Below, in pieces: positions 14,401 through 23,438 of a stretch of DNA of 45,382 nt. Location of the stretch: the IMG/VR virus record IMGVR_UViG_3300042691_006622, positions 1 to 45,382 of that record; one strand, 5' to 3'. The translations under genes and the position numbers were made by a program. Under the pieces are notes generated by a model. That model was given only the letters and a program-made list of their open reading frames with translations, made no database searches and was not told the DNA's origin. The first letter of the stretch is position 1. Each line of letters begins with the position of its first letter. Source of the DNA: a virus.

Positions 14401-16952
14401 AAGCCACGCTGGACAAACTGATTGGTGAGGGGATCAATAAAGAACCTATCATCCGGCCTGCCTTCCAGGAGATTAAAGAGCTCTTGGAAATTGGTGTCAA
14501 GCTGAGAGACATCCCTAGTCCCCGGTGTAAACAGCTCGGGTGTAACAGCAGCAACGTCATCCCAGGTTACGGGAATACCCATGCTTGAGCGACGGATAAG
14601 CCTGGTAAGTCCAGTGCTACGAGCAGCCGTATTATTGGCAGCAAGCGAGAGGAACTGACGAGCTAGTACAAAAGGATTTTGCTGACTAATGACCTGTTGG
14701 TAGATCTCATCAACATTGGAGATATTATCGATCTCATCAAGTTGCACCATGAGAGGCTCAAGAAACTTCCCACTGCCCGTGGGAGTGTCACGAACCACTG
14801 CGTACTGACGAAGGTATCCAAGTCGGTCTGGAACGGCAGGACTAAATCCAGCCCTACGGTAAAGAGTTTCTCTACGACGAAAAGTAGGATCTTGTCCACG
14901 GCGACGAAGCTGGGCAGGACTAGCGCCCCGACCATAGCTATTGGAAGCTGGAGTATTGACAAGGACAGTTCCAGGCTCAAGCTCGTCACGAGCAATGCGA
15001 TTAAACCAAGTAACGACGCTCTTACCATGTTGACCAACTCCTTCTTCACCAGAAACGCCAAACTCAACATCGAGAACTTTAACGTTATTAAGAGGGGGGC
15101 TATCAGAGGGAAGCCTCTCAGGGACAAATGTAAACTTGAGCTTGGTGCCGTTAGGAAGTTGTTTAATTCTTGTCGCACGGCCTTCACGCTGAATCTGAGC
15201 TGCAACTCCAAGCTCAAAGAAACCAGGACGATTAGCACCTTGCCGGTCATACCAAATCAGTTGCTGAGGTGCTGGGAGCCGGCGAACCTCTTCAACACGG
15301 GTAATATCGTTTAGATCGAGATCTGGGACATCACGCGCAAGGCTGCGTTGATATGCAAGACCTTCAGCTATAGTCGTGAAATATGTTGAACGAGGAAGAT
15401 CTGCGTTCGGATCTAAGACAAAGTGACTGACTCTGGGCCCATACTGAGAAAACTCAGCTTGATCTGCATATGACTGCAAACCCCTAGATGAAACATCAGC
15501 CCAATCAGCGGAGGACGTTGCAACTTCACGATAGCCAAGTTCCTCAAGGCTATAAATGACATCGGGAATGCCTGGATATTTCCTAAACATACTGAAGCTG
15601 GTGACGCCTTCGCGAGACATCTGCTCAGCAAAAGACTGCCACTCGTCTGGTGATGCGCGTAAATCAATGTGGATTCCATGCATTTCCCCATTCGAATCCA
15701 GCATCCCAGAGATATAGTCTGTCTGTAAGGGACGACCTGTTTCCAAGACTTCTTGAGGAACCTGAAGAGTCCGCCATGCGCCATCAGGTTGGACTTCAGT
15801 AGTAAGACGAACTGCATCTAAGTAATCGGATGCAGAAGCCTGAGCCGACTGGGCATTAGGAAGAGTGTCCCTGAGGCCTTGAATAGTTTCGGAAATAGCA
15901 GCGACATCGGCCTCCTCTGGAGTGGCCTTAGCAGCAATAGCAGCTTCACGAGCAACCCGACCTTTAAAGATCGGCTCCAAAACATCAGCAGCCATGCTTA
16001 ATGGCAGGCCAATCAAACCTGCTTCAACAAGCCCTTTAGCCGCAAGAGTGACGCCTGAATCATTGGAATCTACAGCTAAAGGCGTAGCCCATTGAGGGAG
16101 GCCAGCATCACGTAGGGTATTGGACAATCCACCCTCACCACGCAACGCAATGGCAAGTTCAGCAGGTGAAGATCGAAGTGCTTGATAAGCACCTGACTTA
16201 AGCAAAATACCGGAAGTAGTGAGTAGTCCTGGCGAACTCTTAAGTAAAGCCGGGATACCTTTTAAGGAACCAAAGCCACCAGTACCTGCTGCAAGCGCCG
16301 CAAATTCAAGGAGATCTTGAGCAATTTTGCCAGGTGTGCTTTGAGCACCTACTTCACTACGAGCAAGGTCCCACCGTGCCCACTCGTATTTGTTAGAGAA
16401 GACATTCTCCTTGTCAGGAATACCCGTAAGGTGTGCAAATGGGTTGATAGCCTTGCCAACATCAGCGGCAAATTCAAGCGTATTAAGTGTGCTTTCAGCG
16501 GCTCCAGTCGCAGCACCAGCAATGACACGACCGGTCTCTACAACAGGCGAAAGAACTGCTTTTGCTGGCCCAGGAAGGTCATTGATAGTCTTTTGCTGAC
16601 CCAGCTGCTTGGCCATGCTCTCAGTACGCTTAGCGCGATCCCGAGCGACCTGATCAGGGGTTCGTTTGTTTCCTTGAAAGAGATTATCAATGGTATCCTC
16701 AAGTGGAATACCAATGGTTTGCTCTACCCATTTAGCTCCAGATTGAAGCATGTCAGAGCCGCCTCTGGCCTGCTGACGGGCTTGAACGGGTGGGACTTGA
16801 GTATTCTTGGTTTTAGGTTGCTGACTTGGCTGCTCAGTTGCAACCAAAGCTTCGTTGTCCTTAATTAACGCATTCTCAAGATCAGACCCAGAAACATCTG
16901 TTGGCTGCTGAGGTTTATTAGCGTCAAATAACTGATCAATGTAATCGGGCAT
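11448..16952 (-). CDS. internal virion protein, T7 gp16-like (ejectosome)
   Basis: 1834 aa, larger than T7 gp16 (1318 aa). The first 110 residues are Gln/Pro-rich and disordered. The middle contains an unrecognised globular segment (about 360-740) with VEFGVSGEEGVGQHGKS and NTPASNSYGRGASP. The C-terminal half has the helix-rich pattern of gp16 proteins (LLAGPKTQLTNIVSGMVN and MKIFFPFVKTGHNILVYAG). T7 gp16 carries a lytic transglycosylase at its N-terminus; I see none here, and instead a lysozyme domain ends the neighbouring gp15-like protein. The role is to be ejected and form the trans-envelope channel for DNA entry. Confidence 0.88.
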   Translation of the reverse strand: MPDYIDQLFDANKPQQPTDVSGSDLENALIKDNEALVATEQPSQQPKTKNTQVPPVQARQQARGGSDMLQSGAKWVEQTIGIPLEDTIDNLFQGNKRTPDQVARDRAKRTESMAKQLGQQKTINDLPGPAKAVLSPVVETGRVIAGAATGAAESTLNTLEFAADVGKAINPFAHLTGIPDKENVFSNKYEWARWDLARSEVGAQSTPGKIAQDLLEFAALAAGTGGFGSLKGIPALLKSSPGLLTTSGILLKSGAYQALRSSPAELAIALRGEGGLSNTLRDAGLPQWATPLAVDSNDSGVTLAAKGLVEAGLIGLPLSMAADVLEPIFKGRVAREAAIAAKATPEEADVAAISETIQGLRDTLPNAQSAQASASDYLDAVRLTTEVQPDGAWRTLQVPQEVLETGRPLQTDYISGMLDSNGEMHGIHIDLRASPDEWQSFAEQMSREGVTSFSMFRKYPGIPDVIYSLEELGYREVATSSADWADVSSRGLQSYADQAEFSQYGPRVSHFVLDPNADLPRSTYFTTIAEGLAYQRSLARDVPDLDLNDITRVEEVRRLPAPQQLIWYDRQGANRPGFFELGVAAQIQREGRATRIKQLPNGTKLKFTFVPERLPSDSPPLNNVKVLDVEFGVSGEEGVGQHGKSVVTWFNRIARDELEPGTVLVNTPASNSYGRGASPAQLRRRGQDPTFRRRETLYRRAGFSPAVPDRLGYLRQYAVVRDTPTGSGKFLEPLMVQLDEIDNISNVDEIYQQVISQQNPFVLARQFLSLAANNTAARSTGLTRLIRRSSMGIPVTWDDVAAVTPELFTPGTRDVSQLDTNFQELFNLLEGRPDDRFFIDPLTNQFVQRGFAVAIDGIRLTDISPEGIDHFVARNSDILSRSDTALEVGFKDGSYYIQPVRLIEDAVEASGLGRLYDQPRITNLADLREIPTFGADNLMNTRGQHLASTYGVPVEPRLVTPTEALADQLNTQSLLNGRRASRRTVTQAQIRQIAAATSDGAGNLLRRMVQQNPIDLEDLSDISRMSEEEIVMDAWRGMQDALGENFDVDMSQLLTQQVGNDVLLSRAGIVQVRGLMQELANQMYETAGPLMTMIDNNVDAIPAFSRLADNLKALMRVHKVSANVYGNMLRAYQIPIPLLGGSISMPVRTLTPEQLAREIRNVDQQLDGIVRRMAEADPEARQAGYRLLNALVLAEGDVSKMASLGKWMDKLIVGKGLSIFYNSLLAGPKTQLTNIVSGMVNTIYRPIAAATGGNASAKKAAAASFYNFSQTIQDAFDIAWRSMKDGAVNEGDKGFIEATQADLQLQILRKSAEISDDMGFKAGVGLIDMMNNIANFPLFNWPSKLLTGGDEFFKTMVSRMEYNSRTMMKAIEESAGTDDPVKEVFERLYKASYDRTFDPDTGRILDDELLDVAKDVTFQAELEGMAKSFGNFVNSVPVMKIFFPFVKTGHNILVYAGTHVPVLGKYLDEYKAVMAGEDEYAKAVMRGRQAWGTVLVLGAALSAHNGMITGNGPPDPEERKLWLKQHPARSIRVGDKWIDYSRIEPFGWLLSSVADLYDMTQRGRLSEDRAGYLAGYLTYAVAANFTNKSYMQGVVPLGRILTPGWQGIETLKQVPVDTINNFIPLAGVRSTFANMLTPYMQEYNEVLDRSLFRASGGLAKVGAPMYDWLDGSLVPNPNAGFNAINPIAIRTRKKDIVRDALEDIEFDNTVISKTVSKVKLDREQRSRMQQIMGNSTLHKELEQWIKQPSFSTAVKDFRARLAAGDRVVKENEPFYSEIVRIIERHRDAAVEQVKREFPELQGEIRENQILRDSQRRPQVDSSTIDLDRIVNMPK

Positions 16953-16968
16953 TTCTCAAAAGAAAGAT

Positions 16969-16988
16969 CCCGAAGTCGCAACCTCGGG
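16969..16988 (-). terminator. hairpin between gp15-like and gp16-like genes
   Basis: CCCGAGGT-TGCG-ACTTCGGG is an 8-bp stem (one G-U) with a tetraloop, followed on the minus strand by ATCTTTCTTTT. This is a plausible partial intrinsic terminator or RNA-processing hairpin that could lower gp16 expression relative to upstream virion genes. Confidence 0.6.
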
Positions 16989-16992
16989 GTGG

Positions 16993-19533
16993 TTAGATAC
17001 GTCCGTATTTTTCGAGACTTTTTGCATATGCATACCGAGCACCCTCATGGCCGTAACCCCAGTAGTGATAGGAGGCTCGCCTCAAATCGTTCTCTGTGGA
17101 ATTAGGGTTCATAAAGACTCGGTAAGCAGCTTTGTAGGACCGCTTCATTTCCATCACCATGTATTGAAGCTGTTCAATCTCAGTGATGGATTTGATGTTT
17201 CTACCGAAGTAGCGTTCAAGGTTTCTAATGCGTCCTTGGTTCCAAGAGATCAGACCACCATTGCGGCCAGATCCATCGCCCATAGGGCTATACCATTCAC
17301 GACGACCGGTAAAGCCGCTTTCCTGTTGGATGTTGCCAGCAAGATAAGCAGCAGACTTCTTGGGAAAGCCAACAGCACGTAGGAGGCGCATACCGTGGGT
17401 GGCATCACGTACATCGCCATCAGCACCAGGCATCATGGACTGACCGTCTGGAGATTCCTTGAGAGCAGCAATTCCAGGTAGGCCATAGGCCTTTAGCTGT
17501 TGATCAACAAAAGCTTGAGAGCTGAGCCCAAACTTCTTGGCAATCAAACGGGTGTTGTTCGAGGCATCACGTCCAGCAAGTACTGCACGTACATCGGACT
17601 TGAGAGCTTCATAGCTAATGAAGCGATCTCGACCTACCTTTACTTGTCCTAGTGGGATCGAAATCTTAGGCCCAAAGAGCTTTTCAGCAGGCAAAGAAGA
17701 GAAGTCGTAGTAGCCACCACGATTGGCCTTAATCAGGTTCCTGGTGGGGTTCAAGTCACCAGAAAAGTGCCAGCCTTCCTTGGGGTCGGGTTTAAGCTGA
17801 TACTGAGGCTGTTTAATCAGCACAGCAGACTTTTCCTCGACAAGCTTTGACAAAGCTCCCTTATCCTTGGCAAGGTTAGGATTGACAGCAATCTCCATCA
17901 TCACCGACTGCTTCAACTCATCCATGAAGAGTTGATGACGTGAGATGAGTTGGAGTTTAAGGTCTTGGGTGAGGGCTGTAGAAGGGGCATTGCCTTGCAT
18001 AGCAGCCTTGTAGCCGGCGCTAAGGCTATTAAGGAACTTACCGACCTCTTTGTCAGCTTCGGCTGCAGGACCATTCTTGGTATAACGCTTGTATTCTTCA
18101 GGAGAGATCACACCCTGCTTCATCATCGAATCAAGCTGAGCCTGATCAATGGTTCCACCTCTAGAGCGGATATCCTCTAGCTCAAGAGCTTTGGTGGGGT
18201 CATAATTGAAGCCCTTCTCTAGCAGGCTTTGTGCTTCCTTGATGGCGGCATCAGTGCCGATAGCAAACAAAGATTCAATGGCCTTACGACGAGCTCCAGG
18301 GGCTGTAGGGTTCTCCATATAATCACGGACAACCTCACCCACCTGGACCTTATCCTCAGCCTCCTTCAGGTTGTAGTCCTGAATCCTTTGTTGACGGAGT
18401 TGACGACGATACTTGTCAAAGACATCGTCATACTCCTTCCCAAGACGGGTTCCTTTGTTGCCTGGTACTTTCTCAACAACAGCCAACTGCTCAATAAAGG
18501 CAGAGTTGCCCTGGTCAACTGCGTTTTGCAGCATGTCCTCAAGAGCAGCACGGTTACCACCACGGGGGTTGTCGTTATAGCCAACGTTCCCTTGAAGGTA
18601 GCGAGCTGATCCTTTGTCCCAGATCTCTTGAGCACTTACACCTTGGTCAGTGCCATGAGCATCAACAAGGGTAGAGACAAATGCCTTAGCGTCATTCAGG
18701 TTCTCATCCTTCTCGAACTTGATGGTCTGAGTGACCTGTTGAAGGATAAAGTTCTGCCCTGTACCAGCCATCGACCGGGCCAGGCGAAGCTTATCAGCAT
18801 GGGAAGCCCCATACATCCCGGTCTGTCGGAAAAACAGACGGTTGGCTTCAAGCAGATAAGCCTGAGTCTCTGCAGGTGTCTTGGGAAGCTTGTCTGCAGG
18901 AGTGGCATTCCGAAACTCAGTAAGGAAAGCCGGGTAAGCAGCAATAGCCGCAAAGGTATTGTTTTCAGCGCCTTTCAGCGACTGATAGACGGTGGTTTGC
19001 TGAAGAGCATGGGCAACGCCCTGATTCTCTAAGCCACCGGCCTTAGCAAGCTCAGTAGCAACCTCAGTGGTCCCCTTAGAATCAGCTTTGATAGCAGCTT
19101 GCTTCTCAGCTTCGTGCTGTTGCTGTTCAGGAGTAGGCTGAATGTCGGGATCCAAGCCAAGTCCAACACCTTCAAGTTCAAGAACTTCGGCTTTATAGGT
19201 TGCTGCAGCCTCGTTAACAGTCCCATAGGTCTTTGCTGCGAGCCCTGAGAGCTGCATCAAAGAGTTCATGGTCTGAGTAGTACTCGTAGATTGCGAACTC
19301 TGGAGGGTAATGTTCCTGCTCCGATTCGCACTCTCAGCCTGGACATACATCTGATCCAGCTCGTACTGACGCTGTGCGCCACGAGCTAACATCTGAATAT
19401 CTTGTAGCTTTTGACGTGTCCTTTCTTGGATCTGATTGGACGGGTCGTATGCAGCTACAGGGTTAAACTCACGAGATCTGGCATGACTCTCGAAGAGATC
19501 GCCATAGTTTTGTTGTTCGTAGATCCTAGCCAT
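16993..19533 (-). CDS. internal core protein, T7 gp15-like, with C-terminal tail-lysozyme domain
   Basis: 846 aa (T7 gp15 is 747). The long helical Gln/Ala/Lys-rich body is typical of gp15. The final 140 residues or so (GMRLLRAVGFPKKSAAYLAG, then NIQQESGF, GRNGGLISWNQGR, and HYWGYGHEGARYAYAKSLEKYG) resemble the phage tail lysozyme fold, with candidate catalytic Glu in QQESGF. The protein would sit in the internal core, be ejected with gp14 and gp16, and could open the peptidoglycan locally. The stop of the gp14-like gene overlaps its ATG. Confidence 0.85.
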   Translation of the reverse strand: MARIYEQQNYGDLFESHARSREFNPVAAYDPSNQIQERTRQKLQDIQMLARGAQRQYELDQMYVQAESANRSRNITLQSSQSTSTTQTMNSLMQLSGLAAKTYGTVNEAAATYKAEVLELEGVGLGLDPDIQPTPEQQQHEAEKQAAIKADSKGTTEVATELAKAGGLENQGVAHALQQTTVYQSLKGAENNTFAAIAAYPAFLTEFRNATPADKLPKTPAETQAYLLEANRLFFRQTGMYGASHADKLRLARSMAGTGQNFILQQVTQTIKFEKDENLNDAKAFVSTLVDAHGTDQGVSAQEIWDKGSARYLQGNVGYNDNPRGGNRAALEDMLQNAVDQGNSAFIEQLAVVEKVPGNKGTRLGKEYDDVFDKYRRQLRQQRIQDYNLKEAEDKVQVGEVVRDYMENPTAPGARRKAIESLFAIGTDAAIKEAQSLLEKGFNYDPTKALELEDIRSRGGTIDQAQLDSMMKQGVISPEEYKRYTKNGPAAEADKEVGKFLNSLSAGYKAAMQGNAPSTALTQDLKLQLISRHQLFMDELKQSVMMEIAVNPNLAKDKGALSKLVEEKSAVLIKQPQYQLKPDPKEGWHFSGDLNPTRNLIKANRGGYYDFSSLPAEKLFGPKISIPLGQVKVGRDRFISYEALKSDVRAVLAGRDASNNTRLIAKKFGLSSQAFVDQQLKAYGLPGIAALKESPDGQSMMPGADGDVRDATHGMRLLRAVGFPKKSAAYLAGNIQQESGFTGRREWYSPMGDGSGRNGGLISWNQGRIRNLERYFGRNIKSITEIEQLQYMVMEMKRSYKAAYRVFMNPNSTENDLRRASYHYWGYGHEGARYAYAKSLEKYGRI

Positions 19534-20255
19534 TACGCTGCCCAGTTATAAGAGGGAATGCCAAGACCAAGGTTCTGGCCAATACCAGTTGCATAGGGTG
19601 CAAACTGTGGAGCCTGGATAGGTGCAGAGACGCGAGAGAGAGCCTGGTTGTTAGCAGATTCGCTTTGGTTCTGTGCAGCGGCCATGCCAATGGTCATAGA
19701 GTCACCAGCACTACGGATGCTTGCGTTCTGCTCTGCCATAGCACGACCAGCTGCCCGCTCTGAGTCCATAGCTAGAAGACCAACGGATTTACCAACGGCA
19801 CCGGAACTCAGGACCTTGCCCATGGAACCAATCTGTTTGGCGTAAATATCAACGGACTTAAACGCTGCCTTTTGCTTGGCCTCAAGCATCTTCTGCTGCT
19901 CGGACACGTAGACCTTGTTGGCAGCTTCGTTGTTGTTGTAAATGTTGCGCTGGTACGCAAGCATTGAAGCCTGCTGAGCCTGGACATCACCAATGTGTTT
20001 GGTGACTTGCTGCTGCTTATCAAAATAGGCCTGACGTTGCTGGTTCTGGAAAGCAATGTTTTGCTGTTGGTAATTAACGTCAGCCTGATATTGATTCATT
20101 GCAGTCTGATACTGCATTTGTTGCTGCTGTTGGTAGATGCCTGCAGCTGTACTAGCAGCAGAAATAACAGTACCAACGATGGCAGCACCAAGAGAAGCAG
20201 CGGTACCAGAGGCAGCAGTAGCACCAGCTGCAATACCGATTGCTGCTAAGCACAT
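19533..20255 (-). CDS. internal core protein, T7 gp14-like
   Basis: 240 aa (T7 gp14 is 196). The N-terminus (AAIGIAAGATAASGTAASLG) is Ala/Gly-rich and hydrophobic and could insert in the outer membrane, as gp14 does. It is followed by a long Gln-rich helix (IYQQQQQMQYQTAMNQYQAD). Order 13-14-15-16 is exactly that of T7. Its start overlaps the gp13-like gene by 10 nt. Confidence 0.82.
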   Translation of the reverse strand: MCLAAIGIAAGATAASGTAASLGAAIVGTVISAASTAAGIYQQQQQMQYQTAMNQYQADVNYQQQNIAFQNQQRQAYFDKQQQVTKHIGDVQAQQASMLAYQRNIYNNNEAANKVYVSEQQKMLEAKQKAAFKSVDIYAKQIGSMGKVLSSGAVGKSVGLLAMDSERAAGRAMAEQNASIRSAGDSMTIGMAAAQNQSESANNQALSRVSAPIQAPQFAPYATGIGQNLGLGIPSYNWAA

Positions 20256-20704
20256 AGTTTGACTATCTCCAAGTATGGAAGAAAATATGGTCTAGTATTG
20301 ACTACTCTCAGAGCTTTAAAGCCGAGCATCCTTAGTAGCTTGTGGTGATAGTGGTTCCTTGCGTCTGCCAGGTTCCATAGAAGCTTGTAGTTCTGTTCGT
20401 GCTCTGAGAGCCACCTACGAGCCCCTCTGACAAAGGTCTGGGGTTTGTTATGTATGACAGGCGTACATAGGAGCCAAACGATGCCACAGGCGTTATTAGA
20501 GGGGTCTGGCGAGATGCCACCAACCCCTGCAATAGATCCATCTTCATCAAAGAAGGCTACGGACTCCCGACTGGTCTGAACGCAAGCAGGGAGGATTAAA
20601 GGTGAATGACCAAGACCTTCGATCTCACGCCTGTCTTCTTCTCGTAGGTTTAAACCAACTTGCAATGCATCGGCAAAGGTGGCTTTGCGGTAAAAAGCAT
20701 TCAT
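20246..20704 (-). CDS. gp13-like internal virion protein with acetyltransferase fold
   Basis: 152 aa, near the 138 aa of T7 gp13. The sequence has the GNAT-like strand and helix order: FYRKATFADALQVGLNLREE, then AFFDEDGSIAGVGGIS, and a C-terminal NHYHHKLLRMLGFKALRV. In this family the fold is retained but the enzymatic role is unproven; T7 gp13 is needed for assembly of the internal core. The gene begins at an ATG that overlaps the tail tube B stop. Confidence 0.78.
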   Translation of the reverse strand: MNAFYRKATFADALQVGLNLREEDRREIEGLGHSPLILPACVQTSRESVAFFDEDGSIAGVGGISPDPSNNACGIVWLLCTPVIHNKPQTFVRGARRWLSEHEQNYKLLWNLADARNHYHHKLLRMLGFKALRVVNTRPYFLPYLEIVKLCA

Positions 20705-23436
20705 TAACGAAGAGCAGCAATACCACGCTTGTTGTAATGACCCTGCCAGCCATAGCTGGTCAAAGCGGCAGGCACAGGATCATCTGCATAGACAGAGACC
20801 AATGCATCCTTGCCTTGGCAGTAGATCGGACATTGCTGAGTAAAGACCTCTGCGATGGGAACTGAGTTAGCCCCATAAAGGTCTGCACGGGCAACGTCAA
20901 TATCAAAGGTAAAGTCGTCGTAACCAGATCGCTTAACGACAAGCTGATAACGACCTGAATAGTAAAGATCTAAGTACAACGTCTCGACGATTGGGTTATC
21001 GATACGGTCAGCTCGGTTCTGCTGAGTAACATAAAACGCAGGCAGGTCTAGTCGCAGTCGATACTCCAGGCCAATGGCAAAGTTGACGGCAGTCAATGCT
21101 TTATCAACGAGGATGTACTTGCCAGTAGCATCGGTGTTAATTGAAAGACGCAAGAATGTACCGGCCTCTACCCCGCTAGAAGCCATGAAAACAGGCTGGT
21201 AGCCAGTGACATAAGCACCTGCTGGGAAATAGACCTTGTCCTGGCTAGCACCACTGACGATGGTTGCGTCAGCCTTGTAGACAAGGTTGTCCAGCCTAGG
21301 AACAAACTTTGAGAAAGCTGTCTGAACAGGAGCAGTATCTGGATCATCAATCAGCTCCATGCTGGTTAGGCAATGGTTAGTCCCGTCGTATTGGACGAGG
21401 TAGTTGGTGTCGTTATTGCAGCCAAACAGAACCACGTTCGCAGGGAACTGCCACTTACCCCAACCCGCAATCTGACGCTCGTTACCGTTATTGTAGAACT
21501 TAAAGTTATACACATTCTTTGAGCCATCACCAAACAGCACCAAGCTATTGTTGGGGCTATTGGCTGACCAGGACAAGCCAGGGGGGATGTACTCAGGGAT
21601 GATCCTGGTGTTCTCTGCCACCTGAGGACGGTTGTCGACAGAGTCAACAGCCATCTCAAACACTTTGGAATAGGTGTCGGCTTCTGTTGCAAACATCACA
21701 CTCACACCAGTGTTGATGGGGAGGGCGTTGCTGCGATAGTTGTAGTTAGCAATCTCTGTCAGCTTGACGGTGCTTGGTCCGAAAGCTACTTCAGTAGTGG
21801 AGATCAGGAACTGAGCATTCTCAGCAAACAAAAGCAGACCCTTAGAGGTGCCAATGGCATGTCTAAGGATGGCAGGCTGAGTCGAGGCAGCAGTCAGGTC
21901 AATAGGATCAGCATCACTAACAGTCAATGCAGACTGGACAAAGAAGTTGAAGTAATCGCCAGGCTGACTCATAATTACAGCATCTTCGCTGAGGAACCCA
22001 AGTCGGTTCGCATAGAAGAACATGCTGGAGATTGAGTTCCCAACAAAGCTGGGCTCAGGGTTGGTCTTTTCATCACCAACCTCTCGTCCAGCCCATCCAC
22101 CAAAGGCACTGCTGGAATCAAGTGGTTGAAGTTCAAAATTACCGTTAGCCAGTCGTACCAATGCGTGAGGCATGGTCGAGGGGTTTAGGTTTGTGGTGAT
22201 GTTGGGGGCAACAGTTTCCTCCCATGAACCCAAACCAGGAACACCTTCAACGTCAGGCGTAAACTTAACGTAGTAGTCGTCAGAGTCAGTGTTATCCGTG
22301 TTCTTTACCAGAACAGTAAAATCAGGAAAGCACTGCTCAGGCAGTAAAGCAAAATCATTAGCAGTATTTTTGATGCCGACCATGGCATTGTTCGTGATAC
22401 CGCCACGAACAGAGAGGTTGAAGCGACGTGTATCGGTACGCTTAATCCTCAGAACATTGCCGACATAGGAAGCAGAATAACCAGTGATGGCATTAATGGC
22501 ATTCTGAAGGTTAGTCACAATGGTGGTGACTGTCAGAGTGCCAGAGGTGGCATCACTAGGTGTTGTGTAGGTTGCTGTGCCATCACTTGCGTAGGTGTAG
22601 ACGAAGGTCTCTTCTGACACCCGCACGGTAAAGGTCTTGCCAGCCTGGGTTACCTGGACCTCATCTCCAACACGCCAACCAACACCACCGTTCTTCAGGA
22701 TGACGCTAACGGTGTAGCGGGATCTGTAAGCATTGGCTGCTGTATCGAGGTAAGCAGCACATTGATTGACGATCCTGAATTGGAGGCCAGTCTTAGCGCC
22801 AGAGGTAACCGAATGGTCCTGGGCAGAGTTCTGCGTACAAACACCACCATCAGCAACCTCGTAGGAGCCTGGGGTGACTTCCAGCTTTGAAGCCGAATAG
22901 ACCTTTACAGGAGAGCCACCAGCGCCATCCTTGGACAGGTCAACGCTATAAGTAGTGTTGTAAGCAACGGAGTTGATGATCACCAAAGCCTCTTCCGGCT
23001 TGGCGGTGGTATCAACCTCGTTCATCGTGATCGCACGTTCCTTGTTTGCGATCAGGGTGTAGTCTGCCAGTGGGAGATAGGTAAGGCTATCTGGGTCTGT
23101 AAAAGACAGGTATGCATCAGCACCTGGCTTTAGCGTGACAGTCTTTTCTACTCCAGTGATTGCATCCCACACACGAACAACCAGACTGGGGTTGCGGTAG
23201 ATGCAGACGATGTACTTCTCTGTGACATCGCGGAATACTGGGAACCACTTGGCCGTGGCTGGGATATTTGACGCCAGCTTGGCAATGAACTCAGTGGCAG
23301 GTCTTTTCTTACAACCAAATGTCGGATCAAGAAAAGCATTGACAGCTTCTCTTACTTGACCCGGAAGTTTGATGGGATCTGGTTGCTGACTTACACCACC
23401 AAGCAAATTGGGGATTGATTGAGAAACTGCTGCCAT
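20704..23436 (-). CDS. tail tubular protein B (T7 gp12-like nozzle)
   Basis: 910 aa (T7 gp12 is 794). The N-terminus SIPNLLGGVSQQPDPIKLPG is diagnostic: 'GGVSQQP' is nearly invariant in T7-group nozzle proteins. Other family features are FGCKKRPATEF and ANRLGFLSEDAVIMSQPGDY. It forms the hexameric nozzle through which DNA leaves and which contacts fibres and tube A. The ATG lies 2 nt past the tail tube A stop. Confidence 0.96.
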   Translation of the reverse strand: MAAVSQSIPNLLGGVSQQPDPIKLPGQVREAVNAFLDPTFGCKKRPATEFIAKLASNIPATAKWFPVFRDVTEKYIVCIYRNPSLVVRVWDAITGVEKTVTLKPGADAYLSFTDPDSLTYLPLADYTLIANKERAITMNEVDTTAKPEEALVIINSVAYNTTYSVDLSKDGAGGSPVKVYSASKLEVTPGSYEVADGGVCTQNSAQDHSVTSGAKTGLQFRIVNQCAAYLDTAANAYRSRYTVSVILKNGGVGWRVGDEVQVTQAGKTFTVRVSEETFVYTYASDGTATYTTPSDATSGTLTVTTIVTNLQNAINAITGYSASYVGNVLRIKRTDTRRFNLSVRGGITNNAMVGIKNTANDFALLPEQCFPDFTVLVKNTDNTDSDDYYVKFTPDVEGVPGLGSWEETVAPNITTNLNPSTMPHALVRLANGNFELQPLDSSSAFGGWAGREVGDEKTNPEPSFVGNSISSMFFYANRLGFLSEDAVIMSQPGDYFNFFVQSALTVSDADPIDLTAASTQPAILRHAIGTSKGLLLFAENAQFLISTTEVAFGPSTVKLTEIANYNYRSNALPINTGVSVMFATEADTYSKVFEMAVDSVDNRPQVAENTRIIPEYIPPGLSWSANSPNNSLVLFGDGSKNVYNFKFYNNGNERQIAGWGKWQFPANVVLFGCNNDTNYLVQYDGTNHCLTSMELIDDPDTAPVQTAFSKFVPRLDNLVYKADATIVSGASQDKVYFPAGAYVTGYQPVFMASSGVEAGTFLRLSINTDATGKYILVDKALTAVNFAIGLEYRLRLDLPAFYVTQQNRADRIDNPIVETLYLDLYYSGRYQLVVKRSGYDDFTFDIDVARADLYGANSVPIAEVFTQQCPIYCQGKDALVSVYADDPVPAALTSYGWQGHYNKRGIAALR

Positions 23437-23438
23437 TG

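Noticed and set aside
14663-15250. 195-aa minus-strand Leu-rich frame inside the gp16-like gene
   Set aside because: It is a shifted frame of the gp16-like gene with hydrophobic low-complexity composition and no independent start context.
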